Assembly: GCF_023838525.1 (NCBI RefSeq)
Contig: NZ_JAHUQD010000001.1
Span: 186,001-250,000, forward strand
DNA from: Caldicoprobacter algeriensis
GTDB lineage: Bacteria; Bacillota; Clostridia; Caldicoprobacterales; Caldicoprobacteraceae
Reading direction: 5' to 3'
Length of the DNA stretch: 64,000 nucleotides
Positions 51,674-63,970 of the stretch are shown here, piece by piece (the first letter of the stretch is position 1; the number at the start of each line of letters is the position of its first letter). The notes under the pieces were generated by a model. The model was not told the DNA's origin, searched no databases, and worked only from the letters and a program-made list of their open reading frames with translations. The position numbers and the translations under genes are program-made.

Positions 51674-52804
51674 TTAAACGCCAAAAGCGTCTTTCATCTT
51701 ATCGAAAAAAGATTTTTTCTCATCTTGCTCCCTGTGTTCCCTGCACAGCTCCTCAAACTGCCTTATGAGCTCCTTCTGCTTTTCGGTAAGCCGCCTAGGC
51801 ACCTCTATGTTTACCTTCACATACAGGTCTCCTCGCACACTACCCCTCAAATGCGGGATGCCTTTATTTTTCAAGCGAAATACCGTGCCCGGCTGTGTAC
51901 CTTCAGGGATGCGGTATTTCATCTTGCCCTCAAGGGTGGGCACCTCAATCTCTGCACCCAGCGCTGCTTGCCCAAAAGTTATGGGCACCTCACAGTACAC
52001 ATCATATCCTTCCCGCTTGAAGATCTTGTGAGGCCGCACCGTTATATACACGTACAGGTCTCCCGGTGGGCCACCGCGCTCTCCTGCTTCACCCTCTCCC
52101 CTTAAAGTGATGACCTGGCCGCTGTCAATCCCGGCAGGGATATTTATGCTGATTTTCCTTATTCTCTTTATCTTCTTCCTGCCATTGCAGCGCTTGCACG
52201 GTTCCTCTATTATGGTACCCTCTCCATGGCACCTGTCACATGTCCTTACATTTACAAAGCGCCCAAAAGCTGTAGTCTGTGAATACGAGATCTCACCCGT
52301 TCCTTTACATACCGGACAGGTCACAGGCTGTGTACCGCTCTTTGCACCTGTGCCCTTGCATTCGGGACAGGTTTCCATGCGCGCAACCTCTATCTCCTTC
52401 TTGGTGCCAAAGGCTGCCTCCTCAAAGGATATATCCAGATCATAGCGGATATCAGCTCCCCGTACAGGCGCATTCCTTCGACGCCTGCTGGAGGTACCAA
52501 ACCCGATATCCCCAAAGAACATATCGAATATGTCATCTATGCCGCCAAAATCAAACCCGCCAAACCCTTGCCCTGTTGGCCCTTCATGGCCATACCTGTC
52601 ATACTGGGCACGGGTCTCGGGATTGATCAGCACATTGTAGGCCTCGTTGATCTCCTTGAACTTGGCTTCGGCTTCAGGATCACCCGGATTCAAATCGGGA
52701 TGGTACTTCTTTGCCAGATTTCTGTAAGCTCTCTTGATCTCTTCCTCGGTAGCGTTGCGATCTACTCCCAGTATCTCATAGTAGTCCTTCTTTTCCAAGC
52801 CCAC
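51674..52804 (-). CDS. dnaJ: chaperone DnaJ
   Basis: A 376-residue class I J-protein that delivers clients to DnaK and stimulates its ATPase. It has the J domain with HPD ([11 protein letters not shown]), the glycine/phenylalanine-rich linker, four CxxCxGxG zinc repeats ([32 protein letters not shown]; the fourth is slightly degenerate) and the C-terminal substrate domains. The start is GTG 52804, after AAGGTG. A strong terminator hairpin lies between dnaK and dnaJ, so dnaJ expression may depend on partial read-through. Confidence 0.97.
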   Translation of the reverse strand: MGLEKKDYYEILGVDRNATEEEIKRAYRNLAKKYHPDLNPGDPEAEAKFKEINEAYNVLINPETRAQYDRYGHEGPTGQGFGGFDFGGIDDIFDMFFGDIGFGTSSRRRRNAPVRGADIRYDLDISFEEAAFGTKKEIEVARMETCPECKGTGAKSGTQPVTCPVCKGTGEISYSQTTAFGRFVNVRTCDRCHGEGTIIEEPCKRCNGRKKIKRIRKISINIPAGIDSGQVITLRGEGEAGERGGPPGDLYVYITVRPHKIFKREGYDVYCEVPITFGQAALGAEIEVPTLEGKMKYRIPEGTQPGTVFRLKNKGIPHLRGSVRGDLYVKVNIEVPRRLTEKQKELIRQFEELCREHREQDEKKSFFDKMKDAFGV

Positions 52805-52846
52805 TCACCACCTTCCCGCCATGCCTCACACCGCAAATGCAATAAA

Positions 52847-52895
52847 AAAGAATTCTGGAAAAAGCCAAAACCGTCACGGTTTTGGCTTTTTCCAG
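52847..52895 (-). terminator. strong hairpin terminator between dnaK and dnaJ
   Basis: A perfect 19-bp stem (52855-52873 with 52877-52895, loop TCA), followed on the minus strand by a T-rich stretch. It would end or reduce transcription after dnaK. Confidence 0.85.
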
Positions 52896-52923
52896 CTTGC
52901 GAACACAAACTATTATACACCAA

Positions 52924-55484
<2,561 letters not shown>

Positions 55485-55534
55485 TAAAAAATTCACCGCC
55501 CTTAAGATATTTTGAAAATAGCGTGAAAATTATA

Positions 55535-56569
55535 TTACTCCTCAAAAAGGGAAGTCAAGTACTTGCTCACCGTCTCGCCCACGTAGCGGACCACCGAAAC
55601 TGCTTTGGAGTATTCCATGCGGGTAGGCCCTATAAGTCCCATGGTGCCCAGCACCTTGTCTCCTATGCTGTAGGTAGTCATCACTATGCTGCATTCCTTC
55701 ATCTGTTCGCACTCGTTCTCGGTCCCTATAACCACGGTCACCCCTTTTTTATCGAACTTGCTCAGAAGGCTGTACAGCAAATCCTTCTGCTCCATAAGGC
55801 TCAAGAAAGCCCTGGCCTTCATAATATCCCGGTATTCCGGAAAATTGAATATATTTGTGGTACCTCCCAGATACACCTCAGTTTGTTCCTTCTGAGCAAT
55901 GCTCTCGGTTAAAGCGTCTACCAAGGAGTTGAAAAACTCCTTCTGTCTCATCATCTCCTTCTGCACATCCTGGATGGAGTTTATATCCACCTCTGCAAAC
56001 GTCTTGTTGCGATAGTGCACCGTAAGCATATTGGAAACTCTATTCAGGTATCCCGAATCGACATCGGCTGGTATCCGGATAATGGTATCCTTTATTATAC
56101 CGGCAGAGGTTACCACCAGCAAAAGAGCATATTGCCAATCCACAGGTATCAATTCAATGCGCTTTATCAGTACCTTATTGAGCTGTGGCCCCAACACCAC
56201 CGAGGTGTAATTGGTGATATCCGACAGTACCTTGGCCACCTGCTCTATGACCTTCTCTATTTCAGCAGTGCGCTGCTCGTATATCTTCTTGATGTATTCA
56301 GCTTCAGCAGCGGTGAGCATCCTGGTTTTCATCAATTTATCTACGTACAGCCGGTATGCCTTATCGGATGGGATACGCCCTGCTGACGTGTGCGGCTGAT
56401 GTAAGTACCCCATCTCTTCCAGATCAGACATTTCGTTCCTTATAGTAGCAGGGCTGATACCCATGCCGTATTTTTTGGCTATCGTTCTGGAGCCTACCGG
56501 CTCTCCCGAACAGATATAATCGTCTATCACCGCTTGCAGTATCTGCAGCTTGCGCTTGCCCAGTTGCAT
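55535..56569 (-). CDS. hrcA: heat-inducible transcription repressor HrcA
   Basis: A 344-residue repressor that binds CIRCE operators and is helped by the GroE chaperonin. The N-terminal winged helix contains VGSRTIAKKYGMGISPATIRNEMSDLEEMGYLHQPHTSAGRIPSD, the family signature. A GAF-like dimerisation domain and the C-terminal VIGTENECEQMKECSIVMTTY and GLIGPTRMEYSKAV follow. ATG 56569 is eight bases after GAGGG. It is the first gene of the dnaK operon and autoregulates through the CIRCE directly upstream. Confidence 0.97.
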   Translation of the reverse strand: MQLGKRKLQILQAVIDDYICSGEPVGSRTIAKKYGMGISPATIRNEMSDLEEMGYLHQPHTSAGRIPSDKAYRLYVDKLMKTRMLTAAEAEYIKKIYEQRTAEIEKVIEQVAKVLSDITNYTSVVLGPQLNKVLIKRIELIPVDWQYALLLVVTSAGIIKDTIIRIPADVDSGYLNRVSNMLTVHYRNKTFAEVDINSIQDVQKEMMRQKEFFNSLVDALTESIAQKEQTEVYLGGTTNIFNFPEYRDIMKARAFLSLMEQKDLLYSLLSKFDKKGVTVVIGTENECEQMKECSIVMTTYSIGDKVLGTMGLIGPTRMEYSKAVSVVRYVGETVSKYLTSLFEE

Positions 56570-56588
56570 AGATATCACCCTCTTTCTG

Positions 56589-56615
56589 TTAGCACTCTTA
56601 ACCGTTGAGTGCTAA
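56589..56615 (-). promoter_or_regulatory. CIRCE operator
   Basis: TTAGCACTC, nine bases, GAGTGCTAA: a perfect match to the CIRCE consensus bound by HrcA. It lies 20 bases before the hrcA start. A further half-site, TTAGCACTT, lies at 56628-56636. Confidence 0.97.
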
Positions 56616-56624
56616 TCTATATTT

Positions 56625-56653
56625 AAGTTAGCACTTCAGCAATTGTTTGTCAA
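56625..56653 (-). promoter_or_regulatory. sigma-A promoter of the hrcA operon
   Basis: On the minus strand, TTGACA (56648-56653), a 17-base spacer and TAACTT (56625-56630). Transcription would start at the edge of CIRCE, as in other HrcA-regulated operons. Confidence 0.7.
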
Positions 56654-56665
56654 TAGGTTTTTGCC

Positions 56666-57802
56666 CTATTGCATAAATTCTAGCAAAACGACATTTTGGA
56701 CATCCATTCCCTTTTCGGTAAGCCGAATGGAGACTTCATCATCTACCAACAATCCCTGCTTCATCAGCTTTTTTATGGTTTTACCATAGTAGAACTCTAT
56801 GTCCCTGCCAAACCTGGCCTTAAATCTCTGTTTGCTTATGCCCTCTACCAGGCGGAGGCCCAGCATTATGGTTTCAAAGCGCTCATCCTCTTCCCCTATC
56901 TTCTCGCGGTAGTTTATCCTCTGTGTACCATCCATCACCGCCCGTATATACTCCTCTACATCGCTGGTATTTGAAAACCTTTCATTATTAAAATAGGAAT
57001 GCGCTCCACTCCCGCAACCTATATACTCCTCGTTGTGCCAGTATATAAGGTTGTGGACACATTCCTTACCCGGTATGGCGAAATTGGATATTTCGTACTG
57101 TTTAAATCCAAACCCGCTCACGTACTCCCTGCCCTTGTAATACATAAGTCTGTCCTCTTCCTGAGTGGGAAGCGGGAACTTTCCCTGCTCATACCAGATA
57201 TGCAATGGGGTACCGCTCTCCACCTTCAAGCTGTACATGGATATATGCTGTATCTTAAGTGAACACACCTTCTCAAGGGTCTCCAGCCAATCCTCAACTG
57301 TCTGATAGGGCAGTCCAAACATCACATCCACGTTTATATTTTCAAACCCTGCCTCTTTAGCGTACATCACGCTTTGAACAAAATCGCTGCTGCTGTGTAT
57401 CCTCCCCAGAAACCTCAAATGCTTATTCTGCCACGCTTGCAATCCTATGCTCAAGCGATTCACTCCGGCACCCCTTAGCGCAGACAGCTTGCCCCGGTCA
57501 ACAGTGCCAGGATTCGCTTCAATGGTGATTTCTGCATCTCCCCGCACATTGAAACTTTTAAAGCACACCTCCAGCACGCTGGCTATCTGCTTTCCAGAAA
57601 AAAGGGTAGGGGTTCCCCCACCCAGATATATGCTTTTAACGGCGTAATCGCAAACTTCACCCTTCCATTCGAGTATCTCCCTGAATAGGGCCTCAAGATA
57701 AGGTTCCATCCACCGCTGCATACCCTGATAAGACGGAAAATCGCAGTAATGGCATTTCTTGAGGCAAAACGGAAAGTGTATATAAACCCCCAGCTGGCGC
57801 AT
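56666..57802 (-). CDS. hemW: radical SAM heme chaperone HemW
   Basis: A 378-residue radical SAM protein of the HemN/HemW family. The cluster motif is CLKKCHYC (Cys13, 17, 20), followed by IYLGGGTPTLF, EANPGT, RLSIGLQAWQ and the later YEISNFA region. HemW-type proteins insert or hand over heme; they lack true coproporphyrinogen oxidase activity. ATG 57802 directly follows lepA by 16 bases. The position between lepA and hrcA is conserved in Firmicutes. Confidence 0.95.
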   Translation of the reverse strand: MRQLGVYIHFPFCLKKCHYCDFPSYQGMQRWMEPYLEALFREILEWKGEVCDYAVKSIYLGGGTPTLFSGKQIASVLEVCFKSFNVRGDAEITIEANPGTVDRGKLSALRGAGVNRLSIGLQAWQNKHLRFLGRIHSSSDFVQSVMYAKEAGFENINVDVMFGLPYQTVEDWLETLEKVCSLKIQHISMYSLKVESGTPLHIWYEQGKFPLPTQEEDRLMYYKGREYVSGFGFKQYEISNFAIPGKECVHNLIYWHNEEYIGCGSGAHSYFNNERFSNTSDVEEYIRAVMDGTQRINYREKIGEEDERFETIMLGLRLVEGISKQRFKARFGRDIEFYYGKTIKKLMKQGLLVDDEVSIRLTEKGMDVQNVVLLEFMQ

Positions 57803-57818
57803 ATGGCTCCCCTTCTCT

Positions 57819-59624
57819 CTAATTTATCTTGAGCACGGCCATGAAAGCCTCTTGAGGAACCTCTACAGAGCCGACCTGGCGCATCCTCTTCTTGCCTTCC
57901 TTCTGCTTTTCCAGCAGCTTTTTCTTGCGGGTGACGTCTCCGCCATAACACTTGGCAAGGACATCTTTTCTCAAGGCCTTTATGGTCTCGCGAGCTATAA
58001 CCCTGCTTCCAATAGCCGCCTGAATGGGTATCTCAAATAGGTGGCGCGGTATGACCTCCTTCAGTTTTTGGACAATGGCCCGTCCCCTGGCATAGGCCTT
58101 ATCCCTGTGCACTATGACCGAAAGGGCATCCACCACCTGCCCGTTGAGCAAGATGTCCAGCTTAACCAGGTCCGACTCCTTATATCCTATCAACTCATAG
58201 TCAAACGATGCATATCCCTTTGTCCTGGACTTGAGCGCATCAAAAAAGTCGTATATAATCTCGTTAAGCGGTAGCTCGTATGTGAGCATCACCCTTGTGC
58301 TCTCCAGATATTCCATATGCCTGTACTCTCCGCGGCGTTCCTGGCACAGCTCCATAATGTCTCCAACATACTCGGTGGGGGTTATGATTTGAGCCCTCAC
58401 CACCGGCTCCTCCGTGTGGTCTATCTCGGCAGGCGGCGGCATTTCGGTCGGATTGGAGACTTCCACCATTTTGCCGTTTTTCTTGTATACGCGGTACACC
58501 ACGCTGGGAGCGGTAGTTACCAGGTCCAGGTCATACTCTCGCTCCAGCCGCTCCTGGATGATCTCCATATGCAGCAAGCCCAGGAACCCACACCTGAAGC
58601 CAAACCCCAAAGCCGCCGATGTTTCCGGTTCAAACACCAGCGATGCATCGTTCAGCTGAAGCTTGGCCAAAGCCTCCTTTAAATCCTCGTATTTTGCCCC
58701 ATCGGCCGGGTAAATGCCACAGTAAACCATGGGCTGAAGCTTTTTGTACCCGGGAAGAGGTTCAGAAGCGGGCCTGTCCGCACTGGTTATGGTATCCCCT
58801 ACCCGGGTGTCGCCTACATTCTTTATCCCCGCAGCGATATAGCCTACATCTCCTGCCCTGAGCTCATCTACAGGAACGAGATGCGGCCGGAATATGCCCA
58901 CCTCTGTGACCTCGAATTCCTTACCATTGGACATGATCATTATACGCTGCCCCGGCCTTACTGAACCCTCTTTTATCCTGACGTATGCGATAACCCCCCG
59001 ATAGTTATCGTAAAACGAATCGAATATCAAAGCCCTTAAAGGAGCGTCCTCGTCGCCTTCGGGTGGCGGAATTCTTTCAATAATCCTGTCCAGCACTTCC
59101 TCTATGCCTATGCCGTTTTTGGCCGAAATGAGCGGCGCATCTTCGGCGTCCAGCCCGATCACCTCTTCAATCTGCGCCTTTGCCCAGTCAGGCCGTGCGC
59201 TGGGAAGGTCAATCTTGTTGATGACCGGTATAATCTCCAGGTCATGCTCCAAAGCCAGATAGAGGTTGGCAAGGGTTTGCGCCTGTATACCCTGGGATGC
59301 GTCGACCACCAACAACGCCCCTTCACAGGCTGCCAGGCTCTTGGAAACCTCGTAGGTAAAGTCCACGTGGCCCGGAGTATCGATAAGGTTTAATATATAC
59401 TCCTCCCCATCCTTGTATTTGTACACCAACCTTACAGCCTGGGCCTTAATGGTAATGCCGCGTTCCCGTTCAAGTTCCATTGTATCCAGTACTTGATCCT
59501 GCATCTCCCTTTCAGTCAAAGTGCCGGTCATCTCCAGCAAACGATCAGCAAGGGTCGACTTTCCATGGTCTATATGGGCAATTATACAGAAATTTCGTAT
59601 TTTGCTTTGTCTAGGATTGGGCAT
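57819..59624 (-). CDS. lepA: elongation factor 4 (LepA)
   Basis: A 601-residue ribosome-associated GTPase. GTP-binding motifs are AHIDHGKST (G1), RGITI (G2), DTPGHVDF (G3), NKIDLP (G4) and SAKNG (G5). Domains II and III resemble EF-G, and the LepA-specific C-terminal domain (about residues 490-601, [21 protein letters not shown]) is present. The length is typical. ATG 59624 follows GGAGGAGGA at a moderate distance. It is followed closely by hemW. Confidence 0.98.
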   Translation of the reverse strand: MPNPRQSKIRNFCIIAHIDHGKSTLADRLLEMTGTLTEREMQDQVLDTMELERERGITIKAQAVRLVYKYKDGEEYILNLIDTPGHVDFTYEVSKSLAACEGALLVVDASQGIQAQTLANLYLALEHDLEIIPVINKIDLPSARPDWAKAQIEEVIGLDAEDAPLISAKNGIGIEEVLDRIIERIPPPEGDEDAPLRALIFDSFYDNYRGVIAYVRIKEGSVRPGQRIMIMSNGKEFEVTEVGIFRPHLVPVDELRAGDVGYIAAGIKNVGDTRVGDTITSADRPASEPLPGYKKLQPMVYCGIYPADGAKYEDLKEALAKLQLNDASLVFEPETSAALGFGFRCGFLGLLHMEIIQERLEREYDLDLVTTAPSVVYRVYKKNGKMVEVSNPTEMPPPAEIDHTEEPVVRAQIITPTEYVGDIMELCQERRGEYRHMEYLESTRVMLTYELPLNEIIYDFFDALKSRTKGYASFDYELIGYKESDLVKLDILLNGQVVDALSVIVHRDKAYARGRAIVQKLKEVIPRHLFEIPIQAAIGSRVIARETIKALRKDVLAKCYGGDVTRKKKLLEKQKEGKKRMRQVGSVEVPQEAFMAVLKIN

Positions 59625-59892
59625 AGTATACTTTATTCCTCCTCCGTACTTCCTGGCTCTGCGTCAAATTGTTGCTTACCATTATAATATAATAAATGCT
59701 AAATCAAAAAGCAACACACAAACTCTTCTCGTTATAAGAAAACGTTTAACCGCACGCTTTTGAAATGCAATTATAAAAAAGTGAACTTTGAAAGGAATGT
59801 TTAAAAATTTTCTAATCGGAAACTTTGAAGCTGTCAAGATGCAAGGAACCTGGAGAAACATAAAAAAAATAGAAAAAGGATGTACCTGAGTA
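59625..59892. other. intergenic region upstream of lepA
   Basis: No gene seen. On the minus strand a TATAAT occurs near 59684-59689, but the -35 side is weak. An open frame across it lacks coding character. Confidence 0.35.
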
Positions 59893-59919
59893 TAAAATGT
59901 GCCTGCATAAAATGCAGGC
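59893..59919 (-). terminator. hairpin after spoIIP
   Basis: GCCTGCAT (59901-59908) pairs with ATGCAGGC (59912-59919) with a loop of three bases. The minus-strand T tract that follows is short, so terminator strength is uncertain. Confidence 0.6.
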
Positions 59920-59929
59920 TTGCATGAAA

Positions 59930-61015
59930 TCACTCTATAATCTGGCTTAAGGCCTCAGCCAGGTATTTGGTGGTCCGCTTGGCCTCCTCCAACGTGGTCA
60001 AATTACTGCCCACCTCAATCAGTATGGCTTTTGTGGATACGTGCTGGTTATACCTTGAAGGCTTGACATAAACGGGCTTTGCTATGCCGGGATACAGTTC
60101 GTTCAACTTGTTTGTAAGCCGCAGAGCAAACTTGTAATTTTCCTTCCAGTTTGGCTTTTCGGAAAAGCCGCCGACATACCCTTGGCCAGTGCCGATGACT
60201 ACAAAGAGCTTGGCAACCCTTTGGCCGTCTATAATCACCACCTCATCGTCGGGATTTTTCGCTCCCGGCTGATATGCATTCCTGTGCAAGTCTATAAATA
60301 TTTGCAATGACTTATATTCCTCCATCCGTTTTTTTATGGTCTCCAGCGACCTTTGATAGGCGGTGGAATGGTCACCCTGTTCGTGTTCGGTACGGTCATG
60401 GAGTACAGGAATCCCCTTGGCCTGCAGGTGCTTTGCCAGCTCCTCGCCTACCTGTACCACCGTATAGTTCAAGTCGTTGCTGCGAAAAGCCTCAACTTCT
60501 TTATAGGGATTTTGGGGGTCTGGCCTGTATGCCTCACGGGAATGGGTATGATATATGAGTATCTGAGGCCCTTCCCCTGTCAGGGTAATGGTCCCCAGGT
60601 CGTCCTTTATCTTGGATATCTCTATCTTTATCTCCTCGGACATATCCGGATCATGCTTTAAAAAAACCTCCGGCGCATCGATATTTTGTTCTGTCTGATG
60701 CCGTGTGGGCTCTCCACGGGACACGCTGGCTTCAACAGTAGCTTTTCCGGCAGTTTCTTTTTCAGCCGAAATACCGCTCAAAAACGGCATCTGATACGTC
60801 AGGATGTTTCGTGGGTCATTCAATTTATTGAGCACCTTCAGATACAGCTGACGCCCCTCTCCCACAGGGCTTCCATCGCTTAACAGAGCAAAGAAGCTGC
60901 CCTTGCATACCCTAGCTATTAGCTGATAGGCGAAAAAGGCTATTAAACCTATGATCACTGCCACCAAGACGTAATACACAATAGTTCTCGCTCTAATAAC
61001 CCGGATATGTACCAT
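59930..61015 (-). CDS. spoIIP: stage II sporulation protein P
   Basis: A 361-residue sporulation hydrolase (amidase and endopeptidase) that works with SpoIID to thin the septal peptidoglycan during engulfment. An N-terminal membrane segment (about 14-34) is followed by a variable linker and the catalytic domain with ILIYHTHSREAYRP, FIDLHRNAYQPG and LIEVGSNLTTLEEA, carrying the zinc ligands. ATG 61015 is used, with AGAGGG nine bases upstream. It follows gpr by 80 bases, the order found in B. subtilis (gpr-spoIIP). Confidence 0.95.
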   Translation of the reverse strand: MVHIRVIRARTIVYYVLVAVIIGLIAFFAYQLIARVCKGSFFALLSDGSPVGEGRQLYLKVLNKLNDPRNILTYQMPFLSGISAEKETAGKATVEASVSRGEPTRHQTEQNIDAPEVFLKHDPDMSEEIKIEISKIKDDLGTITLTGEGPQILIYHTHSREAYRPDPQNPYKEVEAFRSNDLNYTVVQVGEELAKHLQAKGIPVLHDRTEHEQGDHSTAYQRSLETIKKRMEEYKSLQIFIDLHRNAYQPGAKNPDDEVVIIDGQRVAKLFVVIGTGQGYVGGFSEKPNWKENYKFALRLTNKLNELYPGIAKPVYVKPSRYNQHVSTKAILIEVGSNLTTLEEAKRTTKYLAEALSQIIE

Positions 61016-61095
61016 CCCCCACATCCCTCTTTCACCTTTTTATACTTTATATAAATATTCGCCGTCAAAAACATATATGCCACGTTTCATTAATC

Positions 61096-62070
61096 TTAAT
61101 TTATAAAATGCTTTATATCCTCTATGGTCATGTTTTCGTGCAGGGCCAGGTTGAGCCCATCGGCCAGTACATCGGCCACATAGTCTATCAGCAGGTCTAT
61201 CTCCTTGGGGGTCACCACCAAATCCCCCAGCTCCCGCGTTACCACCTGATGCACCAAGGCATCCAGCTGGGCTTCGTCCATTTGCTTGAGCATCTGATAA
61301 AACTGGCTGCCCGGAGTAGCCTGATCAGCAAACTGGTCTATCAGCATCTGTAGGGAATCGCGCCCTATGGTATATGCATAAACGACGGTGGGTACGCCAA
61401 TTGCGATGGTGGGAACGCCCAGCGTCTCCTTGTTAAGCCCCATCCGCTTGTTGCCTATACCCGAGCCAGGGCTTATACCGGTGTCGGCAATCTGTATTGT
61501 CATTCCAATCCTGTCGGTCCTGCGCGAAGCCAGAGCATCTATGGCGATTACCAGGTCGGGCCTTATCTTCTCCACAATGCCCTTTATTATTTCCCCGGTT
61601 TCAATGCCGGTTATACCCAGTACGCCGGGAGCTACAGCGCATACCGGCCGCAACCTGTCATCCACCTGGTCAGGCATGTACTCCAGAATATGCCGTGTAA
61701 CCAGCAACCTGTCGACAACCTTGGGTCCCAGCGAATCGGGAGTTATGTTCCAATTTCCCAGGCCCACCACAAGCGTCACACTTTTCTTATTAAGGCTTAC
61801 CAGTTTACCTATCTCCTGTGCCATGAGTTTACTAAGCGTTTCCTGAAACTCGGGGTCCCTGTTCTTTATATCGGGGGCTTCTAAAGTTATATAGTTTCCT
61901 TGGGGTTTGCCCAGGCTTTCCTCCCCTAAAGGAGATATGATGTGCACCCGTGAAATCTTTACCCCTTCCACCTCTTCCTCATCAACCTTGACTCCCGGTA
62001 TATGGCCTCTGTTCTGTTGCTGATAAAGCTCCCGTGCTTCAAGCGCCAAATCGGTACGTATGCTTCCCAC
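61096..62070 (-). CDS. gpr: germination protease GPR
   Basis: A 324-residue aspartic-type protease that starts degradation of small acid-soluble spore proteins on germination. Residues 5-11, RTDLALE, match the self-processing site near the N-terminus, which resembles the cleavage site in the spore proteins themselves. VVGLGNWNITPDSLGPKVV, AIDALASR and TDTGISPGSG-like segments are family hallmarks. The start is GTG 62070, four bases after GGTGG. It lies back to back with rpsT and before spoIIP. In B. subtilis it is transcribed in the forespore. Confidence 0.96.
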   Translation of the reverse strand: MGSIRTDLALEARELYQQQNRGHIPGVKVDEEEVEGVKISRVHIISPLGEESLGKPQGNYITLEAPDIKNRDPEFQETLSKLMAQEIGKLVSLNKKSVTLVVGLGNWNITPDSLGPKVVDRLLVTRHILEYMPDQVDDRLRPVCAVAPGVLGITGIETGEIIKGIVEKIRPDLVIAIDALASRRTDRIGMTIQIADTGISPGSGIGNKRMGLNKETLGVPTIAIGVPTVVYAYTIGRDSLQMLIDQFADQATPGSQFYQMLKQMDEAQLDALVHQVVTRELGDLVVTPKEIDLLIDYVADVLADGLNLALHENMTIEDIKHFIN

Positions 62071-62281
62071 TTGTCCACCATCCTTTCAAAATGATAAACT
62101 TTCAAGCAAAAAGCTGTCTTGAAAAATTTCAAGCAAGCCGTCACCTAAAAAGAACAAGCTCTTCTCTTTCACTTCTTATAATTTATCATCAGGATTCGAT
62201 TTTATACCTGAACCCCTAAAATCAAAACATACCCTGCTACACGCAGCTTACGCCAACAGAGAATTAGTGCCAACTTAATTC

Positions 62282-62310
62282 TTGCATTAGCGCTTCACTC
62301 ATGGTAGAAT
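62282..62310 (+). promoter_or_regulatory. sigma-A promoter of rpsT
   Basis: TTGCAT (62282-62287), a 17-base spacer and TAGAAT (62305-62310), 34 bases before the GTG start. Confidence 0.75.
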
Positions 62311-62344
62311 AATTACCGTTAAACTGGTAAAGGAGGTGAAATAG

Positions 62345-62629
62345 GTGGCAAATACCAAGTCGGCCCTTAAAAGGATAAGGATCATAAAAAAGCGTACCCT
62401 CAGAAACAAGATGATACGCTCCAACGTCAAGACCATGATCAAGAAATTTGAAAAGGCTCTAGAAGCCGGCGATATCGACGGTGCAAAAGCACTGTTCCCG
62501 CAAGTGGTCAAAAGGATCGATATGGCCGTTTCAAAGGGCGTTATTCACAGAAATACCGCCAACCGTAAAAAGTCCAGACTGGCTATCCGTCTAAATCGTG
62601 CATTGGCACAGCAGCAAGCAGCACAGTAA
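62345..62629 (+). CDS. rpsT: 30S ribosomal protein S20
   Basis: A 94-residue basic ribosomal protein that binds 16S rRNA early in assembly. The N-terminal ANTKSALKRIRIIKKRTLRNK and the central VKRIDMAVSKGVIHRNTANRKKSRL are diagnostic. The start is GTG 62345, eight bases after AGGAGG. It is divergent from gpr and convergent with holA; rpsT between gpr and holA is the usual Firmicutes arrangement. Confidence 0.98.
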   Translation: MANTKSALKRIRIIKKRTLRNKMIRSNVKTMIKKFEKALEAGDIDGAKALFPQVVKRIDMAVSKGVIHRNTANRKKSRLAIRLNRALAQQQAAQ

Positions 62630-62683
62630 TATCCTCCACTTCCGTACACCCTTGAAGGCATGAACTCATCCTTTAAATTTGTG

Positions 62684-62804
62684 GGGGATATATAGTATCC
62701 CTTCCATAAACGACGCAACCACTCGATCTTTAACCGAATTGTATAATGCCAAAAACACAAAAACCGCCATTTATCCCCGGCCAAAAAGAGGGATACTGTG
62801 GCGG
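62684..62804. terminator. convergent hairpins between rpsT and holA
   Basis: Two hairpins: GGGATA with TATCCC (about 62686-62702), and a larger one with CCGCCA/TGGCGG outside and TATCCC/GGGATA inside (62764-62804), followed by AATTTTGT on the plus strand. They probably end the converging rpsT and holA transcripts. Confidence 0.55.
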
Positions 62805-62854
62805 CAATTTTGTAATATGACGATTGAGCCATCGCCTCAGCAAGCAGGGTTGGC

Positions 62855-63856
62855 TCATTTTTTGCACATGTTTATGATGAGCATTTCAATCCCCAGACGC
62901 TGTTGTATTCTTCCGCTCTTTATGCCGTAATCAACCTTCAAGCACTCCTTAAGCCCCCTCTTTAGCTGTTCCATGCTGAAATAACGGCTCTGCTCCAGCC
63001 CCTTTTTGACGACGTAGGGATGAAGGCCCAGTTTCTGCGCTATCTCTCCTGCCGAAAGCCCTTTTTCGGCAAGGCCCTTGCATTGAAATATTATGCGCAC
63101 CTGCCTGGCAATCAACGCCAGCAATGCGAATATGTTTTGACCCTCGGCCAAAAGCTGGTGAAGCAGCACAAGAGCCTGGTCGGCCTTTTTCACGCCTATG
63201 GCCTCCACCAGCTGGAATACTGTGTACTCCACAGCAGGCGTCACTACCTTATCGATGTCAGCGCGGGTTATCACGTCCCTATCGCCTATATATACCATAA
63301 GCTTTTGAATGTCGTTGTATATATCCTCCAGCCTGTTACCGGCAATACTCACGTAATACTTTAGAGCAGACGGCTCCATCTGCTTCCCGTGGCGCTTAAG
63401 CGTGCTTCTTATCCATGTCGCTATCTCCTCGGGTTTCAGCAGCTCAAACTCGATTACCTTGCCCGCCTTATCTACGGCGGTGAATAAACCCTTTCGCTTG
63501 TTAACCTCCTCAGTGCAATAAAAAACCAGGCAGGTGGAGGAGGGTATCCTGGGCAAATAGCTCTTGAGCCTGTCCTCGTCAATATTGCTGCGCCCTCCCT
63601 GCAGCAGGGCAGGCAAATCCTTTACCACCACCAGCCTTCTATCCGACATAAACGGCAGGGTCTCACAGGCATTGATGATATCGTCGGTGCTGGCAGCCTC
63701 GCCATCCAGCACCTGATAATTTAAGTCCTTAAGCCCCAGAGCTACCAGCGCCTGTGAAAGCTGTGAAAGCGCCTGTTCCTTCACATACCCTTCCTGGCCG
63801 TAAAACAAATACAACCTGTCGATCCTTCCTTTTTTTATGTCCTCAAATATCTCCAT
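62855..63856 (-). CDS. holA: DNA polymerase III delta subunit
   Basis: A 333-residue clamp-loader subunit that opens the beta clamp. Family features: RLYLFYGQEGYVKEQALSQL near the start, a variable AAA+ fold (VVKDLPALL, LVFYCTEEVNKRKGLF) and the C-terminal collar region with KADQALVLLHQLLAEGQNIFALLALIARQVRII. I chose ATG 63856, eight bases after AAGG, because homologues begin close to this point. The open frame extends to GTG 63913 with 19 more residues that look unlike the family. Confidence 0.9.
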   Translation of the reverse strand: MEIFEDIKKGRIDRLYLFYGQEGYVKEQALSQLSQALVALGLKDLNYQVLDGEAASTDDIINACETLPFMSDRRLVVVKDLPALLQGGRSNIDEDRLKSYLPRIPSSTCLVFYCTEEVNKRKGLFTAVDKAGKVIEFELLKPEEIATWIRSTLKRHGKQMEPSALKYYVSIAGNRLEDIYNDIQKLMVYIGDRDVITRADIDKVVTPAVEYTVFQLVEAIGVKKADQALVLLHQLLAEGQNIFALLALIARQVRIIFQCKGLAEKGLSAGEIAQKLGLHPYVVKKGLEQSRYFSMEQLKRGLKECLKVDYGIKSGRIQQRLGIEMLIINMCKK

Positions 63857-63936
63857 GTAACCAGCCTTCAACTGATTCCACCCCTCATTATTTGGTCCTT
63901 TTATTGGTTCCACTACCCTTTATCCGCTTTAAAATA

Positions 63937-63965
63937 ATTATAATTTATTTCCATCATACACACAA
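63937..63965 (-). promoter_or_regulatory. possible promoter of holA
   Basis: On the minus strand, TTGTGT (63960-63965), a 17-base spacer and TATAAT (63937-63942). Confidence 0.5.
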
Positions 63966-63970
63966 GCAAG

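Noticed and set aside
59682-59933. Minus-strand frame of 83 codons before lepA
   Set aside because: No ribosome binding site, phenylalanine-rich translation of an AT-rich spacer, and it overlaps the spoIIP terminator.
62071-62160. Sigma-G promoter of gpr
   Set aside because: No convincing match to the -35 and -10 elements could be found by eye, although forespore control is expected for the family.
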